The translations under genes were made by a program, and so were the position numbers. The notes below the pieces were generated by a model that worked only from the letters and a program-made list of their open reading frames with translations, did no database searches and was not told the DNA's origin. Of a stretch of DNA of 64,000 bases, positions 59,064 through 64,000 are shown one piece after another. Source of the stretch: Chondrosia reniformis (lineage: Eukaryota; Porifera; Demospongiae; Chondrillida; Chondrillidae); assembly GCA_947172415.1 (NCBI GenBank), contig OX359192.1, forward strand, positions 1,366,501-1,430,500, read 5' to 3'. Numbering within the stretch: the stretch's first letter is position 1; every line of letters begins with the position of its first letter.

Positions 59064-61324
59064 CGGAGCATATTAAAGCTATGAATATAATTAAGATATA
59101 ACTGCCAATATGGCGTATAAAATTGCATTCATTCGTCATGCTATAGTCTTCCAGTATGAATGTTCGGTTTTGAAGGAAACTTGGAAATCTTTTTTCTTGT
59201 AACTGCTGAATCTTTAGCTCCAAGTTTTGGCAAAGAGACAGCTTTTCTTCCCTGCAGTGACATTGAATAAAGGAAGCGATATACAAACTGAGGTCCCCTT
59301 AAGCAAACTTCAATGTATATAAAAGAAACTGCACTATGCCCACAAAAAATAAAAATGCTACTGTGGTAAAATAGGTCAACTCATGAATCTCATTAATGGT
59401 TACTGTGGAAACCAGTCATAGCATCTGGTTTAAAATACACTGATTGCTGATAAACCAATCAGGAAAAAGACAATAAGTAAGAGTGTAATAGAATATAGGG
59501 CAAAGTACATCAAAATCAATTAGTACAGATAGCTTTGCAATTCACTTACTATAATAGTAATACTGTGATGTATCTAATAGCTTAATAACAGCATAATATT
59601 AGATCAATGATTCAAGAGGCAATTTGACAGCCTAGCACAGGAAGCCTTAACATTCTCTGTAAATATATTCATACTATTTGGGGAGTTGTGCAATTATCAC
59701 AGCCTAGCTGCATCACTATAGCTAGTATAACCATGTCACTATAGTCTAGCTAGTATAACCATGTCACCTAACAACCTGTATATAGTGTTAACATAGAAAA
59801 CTAATGTTATTTGGTTGAATTAACACATTTCACATAAAAGCAGGTTTGATATACAAAATAGCAGATAATGCAAAGTCTTTAAACATGTAAAATCCAAACC
59901 ACACAAATACAAAGAAATGCAAATGTCAAAGTGACAGCTCATAGAAGAGTGGCAAAGCTTGAAGTAGAAGAAAGATTTATATTGAACAAGCAGTGTATGT
60001 ACACATAATATCACACAAGTGTACTCCTATTAATATGAAGACTACCCACAAATTACAATACAATACATTTTCACCTAATAAGGAAATACCTATATGGCAG
60101 CATATGAACCCTTCAAATAGGGACAAGGATTAATAATTACCGTTCTCATTCACATAGTAGCTGCTGTGTACTGCCTATCCAACCCAATCAAAGAGGAAAA
60201 TCCTTCAATAGGAATTAGTCGGTACAGAGTGGGAAACTATGTTGGTGGGAAATGGTCAGCTTACAAAACCAGTGAAATGCAAGTAAAAGGAACGTCACTT
60301 CACCATCTACCAACTCACAGTCTCACCTTGCTGACCTCAACAATATACAAACAATATACATTAGGTACTTGCTTATTAAAAGTGATACACTACCATCAAG
60401 TTAAGGAAACCTACATCCTACATGAACGGCAGCTACATAGTATTGTTCCTTTCCATATAGTATATCATTCCCTTTGCAATACGCTATTCACATATATATG
60501 TATTCCTTAACAATATTTATAATGATTATGTATTGCAGCCGTTTTCACTTTCTTAGGCATAGGATCATGTATTAATCATTATTGCCCATAGCATCTTTGG
60601 AGAAGTTACCATGAACTGTATTTGATATAATGAGCAAATGAAATGAGTTGACATTCATAAAAGCTTTTGTTATCATCTTCCTCTATCTAGTCAGTCATTT
60701 TCTTTATATTTCACTCATTCATCTCTTCAATCTTAAAAGGCTGCCTCAATATGGAGTACATACTGTTTTGTAATCAATGGCCAAAAAATGACAAATGCAT
60801 GGCTTTGCATTAGTATACACATGCGTAGCTTATATATAACAGTATGGAATACTATCAACATATTATGTCCATTATGAGCACATGTTGATAGTATGATTAA
60901 CCTTATCTACATATTTTAAATACTCGTTACTGAGCAACAGTTTAAAACAATTCCACCCCAAGAACATTTTTCAGTCAAGTGTTTCCATAACAACCGGGGG
61001 TTAACCCTTCAATTAAGGGTGACCAGTTGTTTATAACAAGGGGGCTGGGATAGAGGCCTTGTGGGTGTGCTTATAATACATTAGTCAACATGACCCCTCC
61101 CATAATGGAGTCCCATGGGAGTAAGGTGTGGTAATACTAAGGTTTGTGGTATGTATATACATTAGTCTGAATAGCATTAGAAAATGTACTCTTAAGGGGT
61201 AAATTCCTATAATTAACATAGTGCTAATTCAGCTAACCGTAACATCAAGGACAAGGATGGAGTTTACAAGTAGTTAGTCTTTTCAGTGGACTAAAGTAAT
61301 TATGACAACCACATAAACATCTAC
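59064..61324. other. Intergenic region upstream of the KLF gene
   Basis: AT-rich DNA with small local duplications (for example CTAGCTAGTATAACCATGTC twice at about 59718-59766). The ORFs are short and look random. No gene was recognised. Confidence 0.45.
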
Positions 61325-61905
61325 TCTGGTAACACTGTCATCAGGTCTACATGGGTGACACTGTCATCAGGTCTACATGGGTGACACTGCCATCAGGTCT
61401 ACATGGGTGACACTGCCATCAGGTCTACATGGGTGACACTGTCATCAGGTCTACATGGGTGACACTGCCATCAGGTCTACTCTGGTAACACTGCCATCAG
61501 GTCTACATGGGTGACACTGCCATCAGGTCTACATGGGTGACACTGCCATCAGGTCTACATGGGTGACACTGTCATCAGGTCTACATGGGTGACACTGTCA
61601 CCAGGTCTACATGGGTGACACTGTCATCAGGTCTACATGGGTGACACTGTCATCAGGTCTACATGGGTGACACTGTCACCAGGTCTACATGGGTGACACT
61701 GCCATCAGGTCTACATGGGTGACACTGCCATCAGGTCTACATGGGTGACACTGCCATCAGGTCTACATGGGTGACACTGTCATCAGGTCTACATGGGTGA
61801 CACTGCCATCAGGTCTACATGGGTGACACTGTCATCAGGTCTACATGGGTGACACTGTCATCAGGTCTACATGGGTGACACTGTCATCAGGTCTACATGG
61901 GTAGT
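61325..61905 (+). repeat. 26-bp minisatellite, about 22 copies
   Basis: The unit is GGTCTACATGGGTGACACTG followed by T/CCATCA. Variation is mostly at one site (GTCATCA / GCCATCA / GTCACCA), and two units near the left carry CTCTGGTAAC instead of ACATGGGTGAC. Stop codons occur in the frames checked, so it is considered noncoding. Confidence 0.92.
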
Positions 61906-62560
61906 ATGTGGTGTCCCAAATGAGTTGGAGAGATAACTAATTAAGAAACCATACAAAGAGGTTAGGAATGTGGGTGTAGCATTTCTCCCACTCCCACTTA
62001 AAGTGATTTAAAACTCTACATAATATGGCTACAGTTAATTGTCTCATCAAGACATTCTACTGGACTGGACAGTCTTAGCACGCTTGAGATAAAGAGAACT
62101 CTGAAGACTGGAGAATGGACAGACAGGTCAATTACTTTGGCCAGTTTATTGTGATAAGATTCATATCAGGAAGCACTTCCTGTTCTTAGAGCTACACCTA
62201 AGTAATATTGAAAGGATTCAGTTGGAGGTGACTAATGAACCACTAGACTCCACAGATGTGATTAGTTAGATGTACACACATACCATAGCTTCCCTCACAC
62301 TGAAGTACACACAACAACTGCTATGCTAAGGCTTCTCTGGGAAGCCACATAGTGGTCGGAAGTCATTAGTAGCCCCAACACTGTGACTCATCAGACACAC
62401 CAGCTCCAGTGTGGCAGGGCTTCATAAAATATAGCAAGATACATACCACTAGACATATGTATTACATACAGGGGCAAGCCTCAGCAAGAACTTGTAAAAT
62501 ATCAAGCCAGCAGCTTCTATGGAAGTTGTAGCCATGAGTGCTGGGTGACACACTTCACAA
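61906..62560. other. Unassigned intergenic sequence
   Basis: No gene or repeat recognised. Confidence 0.35.
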
Positions 62561-62599
62561 AACTCCTGGAGCATCTGTTTAGCTGCCATACCAAACCAT

Positions 62600-62852
62600 G
62601 TATAGGACGAATCAAATGCGCATGCGCAGTAATCTCAGCTTTGGCGTTGATGAAATTACCTGGTATTGGAAGATATGGCGTTTTTGTCACAAGAAACCTC
62701 CATGAAGCCAGTCGTTCTGGGCTGAAAGCACCCATATCGTGGTCGTCGGGGCCACTTTGTGGCCTAAACTGCCATACATACATACATACTTACATACACC
62801 AGAAGTCCACGATCTCGCTAGTGTGGGGCTCGCTTCCGGCTCACCCCAATGA
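62600..62852. mobile_element. Probable short dispersed element ending in GGGGCTCGCTTCCGGCTCACCCC
   Basis: This is a GC-richer block with GCGCATGCGCAGT at its left and a hairpin-like GGGGCTCGC...CACCCC at its right (about 62824-62846). The right tip resembles the inverted-repeat tip of the 10.58-11.17 kb element. The internal ORFs are not convincing as genes. Boundaries and class are uncertain. Confidence 0.35.
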
Positions 62853-62978
62853 GTTAACTTTGAGGGTGCAACCTTAACTTAGTTCAATGTGTTTGCTATT
62901 AAAATTTGTCTTTCTTTTTAAGTGGTCAACAAAATATTTTAAGAGGGAGCAAATACCCCTTTTCCCTCAAATAAACTA

Positions 62979-63015
62979 CCTACAGTGCCCACCAGTGCCC
63001 ACCAGCGCCCACCAG
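62979..63015 (+). repeat. 11-bp tandem repeat (AGTGCCCACC)
   Basis: Three to four copies of CAGTGCCCACC with one variant (CAGCGCCCACC). It is noncoding. Confidence 0.6.
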
Positions 63016-63369
63016 TACCTATATATAGTATCCTTTATTATATAGTATCCTTATCATATTATTATGACTATAATAAAATCTTTTGTATTTAGTTCATTCC
63101 TATATAAACACCCCAACCATTTATCAGACAGGTCATTGAACTTCTGGCAAGAGGTGCAAAAGGGTGAGACCCTGTCATTATCATGTGGATTCCAGTCTGT
63201 ATAGGTGGGTGTGACACAGTGTATATGCACCTAGCTGCAGGAAGGCTTCTTAACATGATGGAAATTAAGAACTCAATTATGGCAATAAAACTCTGCAAGT
63301 CAATCTATAGCTTCTTCCATTACTGAAAGGGGTTATTTAATTGAGAATGGAGCCCACATGTGACAAAAT

Positions 63370-63560
63370 GGAGAAGTGCAGAGAAGGAAGAAAACATGTC
63401 TGCTTACATCCTCATCCAAAGCTCTATAGGTTTGCTCTAAATCTCACAAGTCTTGTGTTGTATTGTCTATGAATCCTTAGCTTCTTATAGATGTAGGAAA
63501 ATGGTGGTCTAGATTATCCATGTAGTGGTATATGGTTGAAGTGCCTATATATTGATAGCC
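63370..63560 (+). mobile_element. PLE 3'-end remnant
   Basis: CATCCTCATCCAAAGCTCTA followed by TAGGTTTGCTCTAAAT, then TGTAGGAAAATGGTGGTCTA resemble the PLE tails at 4.1, 8.0 and 17.65 kb. No hammerhead is visible here. Confidence 0.5.
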
Positions 63561-63772
63561 TGTACATGAGGTTACACATAATATTCTGGATTTACCCCAC
63601 CCACTCATGTCTCCTGAGGAGCACCATATAAATAGACAGAGCTACAGCTCACAGAATAGACACAAGAGTTTCCTCTTTGCTACTCAAAAAAGATGGCCGA
63701 CCCATTTGTCCAGTTGTTTCATCCCCTCGGGAGTCCTCAGTATAGCATACAATGGAATGGCTTCCTTGACAA

Positions 63773-64000
63773 TGACTCCCACATCTTCAGTCTACCACTC
63801 CCACATCTTCAGTCTACCACTCCCACATCTTCAGTCTACCACTCCCACTTCTTCAGTCTACCACTCCCACATCTTCAGTCTACCACTCCCACATCTTCAG
63901 TCTACCACTCCCACATCTTCAGTCTACCACTCCCACATCTTCAGTCTACCACTCCCACTTCTTCAGTCTACCACTCCCACATCTTCAGTCTACCACTCCC
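63773..64000 (+). repeat. 22-bp minisatellite running off the window end
   Basis: The unit CTACCACTCCCACATCTTCAGT is repeated about ten times, with an occasional CACTTC variant. It is truncated by the window edge, so its full length is unknown. Confidence 0.9.

Noticed and set aside
58948-59286. 112-codon minus-strand ORF upstream of the KLF gene
   Set aside because: It shows no recognisable domain and overlaps the likely KLF promoter. It is probably random.
60166-60510. 114-codon plus-strand ORF
   Set aside because: No domain, no splice context and composition like the surrounding intergenic DNA.
61325-61905. Regular repeats resembling a CRISPR array
   Set aside because: The repeats are contiguous 26-bp units with no unique spacers, in a eukaryotic intergenic region. 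It is a minisatellite.

Overview
The window is eukaryotic, and metazoan by gene content: intron-rich genes with GT-AG introns and no bacterial operon structure. The short introns, tight gene spacing and repeat style suggest a sponge-like (demosponge, Amphimedon-type) genome; that species call is inference. No rRNA, tRNA or CRISPR array was recognised.

Left part (1-20.3 kb). The last exon of a UTP14-like nucleolar gene (107-301) lies 150 bp upstream of a complete 16-exon DCTN4 (dynactin p62) gene (452-6462). Next come broken and complete first exons of a GH25 (protist/nematode-type) lysozyme gene at 6710, 9350 and 9650. The intact six-exon copy runs 9650-15490. A decayed first exon of GXYLT (15831) follows, then a 5'-truncated second copy of DCTN4 (exons 7-16, 16357-20042) and another lysozyme first exon (20287). 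The ancestral order was DCTN4 - lysozyme - GXYLT; a tandem segmental duplication, with its junction near 16.13-16.18 kb, created the present layout. Mobile elements sit in these genes: a Penelope-like element (PLE) with a recognisable hammerhead ribozyme, a degraded LINE in lysozyme intron 4, and several MITE-like elements.

Middle part (20.6-51.2 kb). The intron between exon 1 (20287-20560) and exon 2 (51763) of lysozyme copy 2 is filled by about 28 kb of satellite with a ~170 bp monomer. Eight nearly identical ~1.08 kb 'core' units lie inside it, each with the same 122-codon ORF (one copy shortened). Five cores are on the + strand and three on the - strand, with one orientation switch near 40.07 kb. 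A smaller 105 bp hairpin-bearing tandem array sits at 22.26-22.79 kb. Part of the core is related to sequence in intron 1 of lysozyme copy 1.

Right part (51.7-64 kb). Exons 2-6 of lysozyme copy 2 (51763-53339) carry a frameshift in exon 3. They are followed by a complete six-exon GXYLT-like GT8 glycosyltransferase gene (53534-57727) and, convergently, an intronless KLF9/13-type zinc-finger gene (58196-58852, minus). The remainder is intergenic, with a 26 bp minisatellite (61.33-61.9 kb), PLE remnants and a 22 bp minisatellite running off the window end.

The most notable points are: lysozyme first exons that begin with what is recognisably the GXYLT signal-anchor exon read through its old splice donor (a chimeric, possibly membrane-targeted or secreted lysozyme); the satellite/core array inside a lysozyme intron; and a PLE copy that appears to carry antisense DCTN4 exons with their introns.
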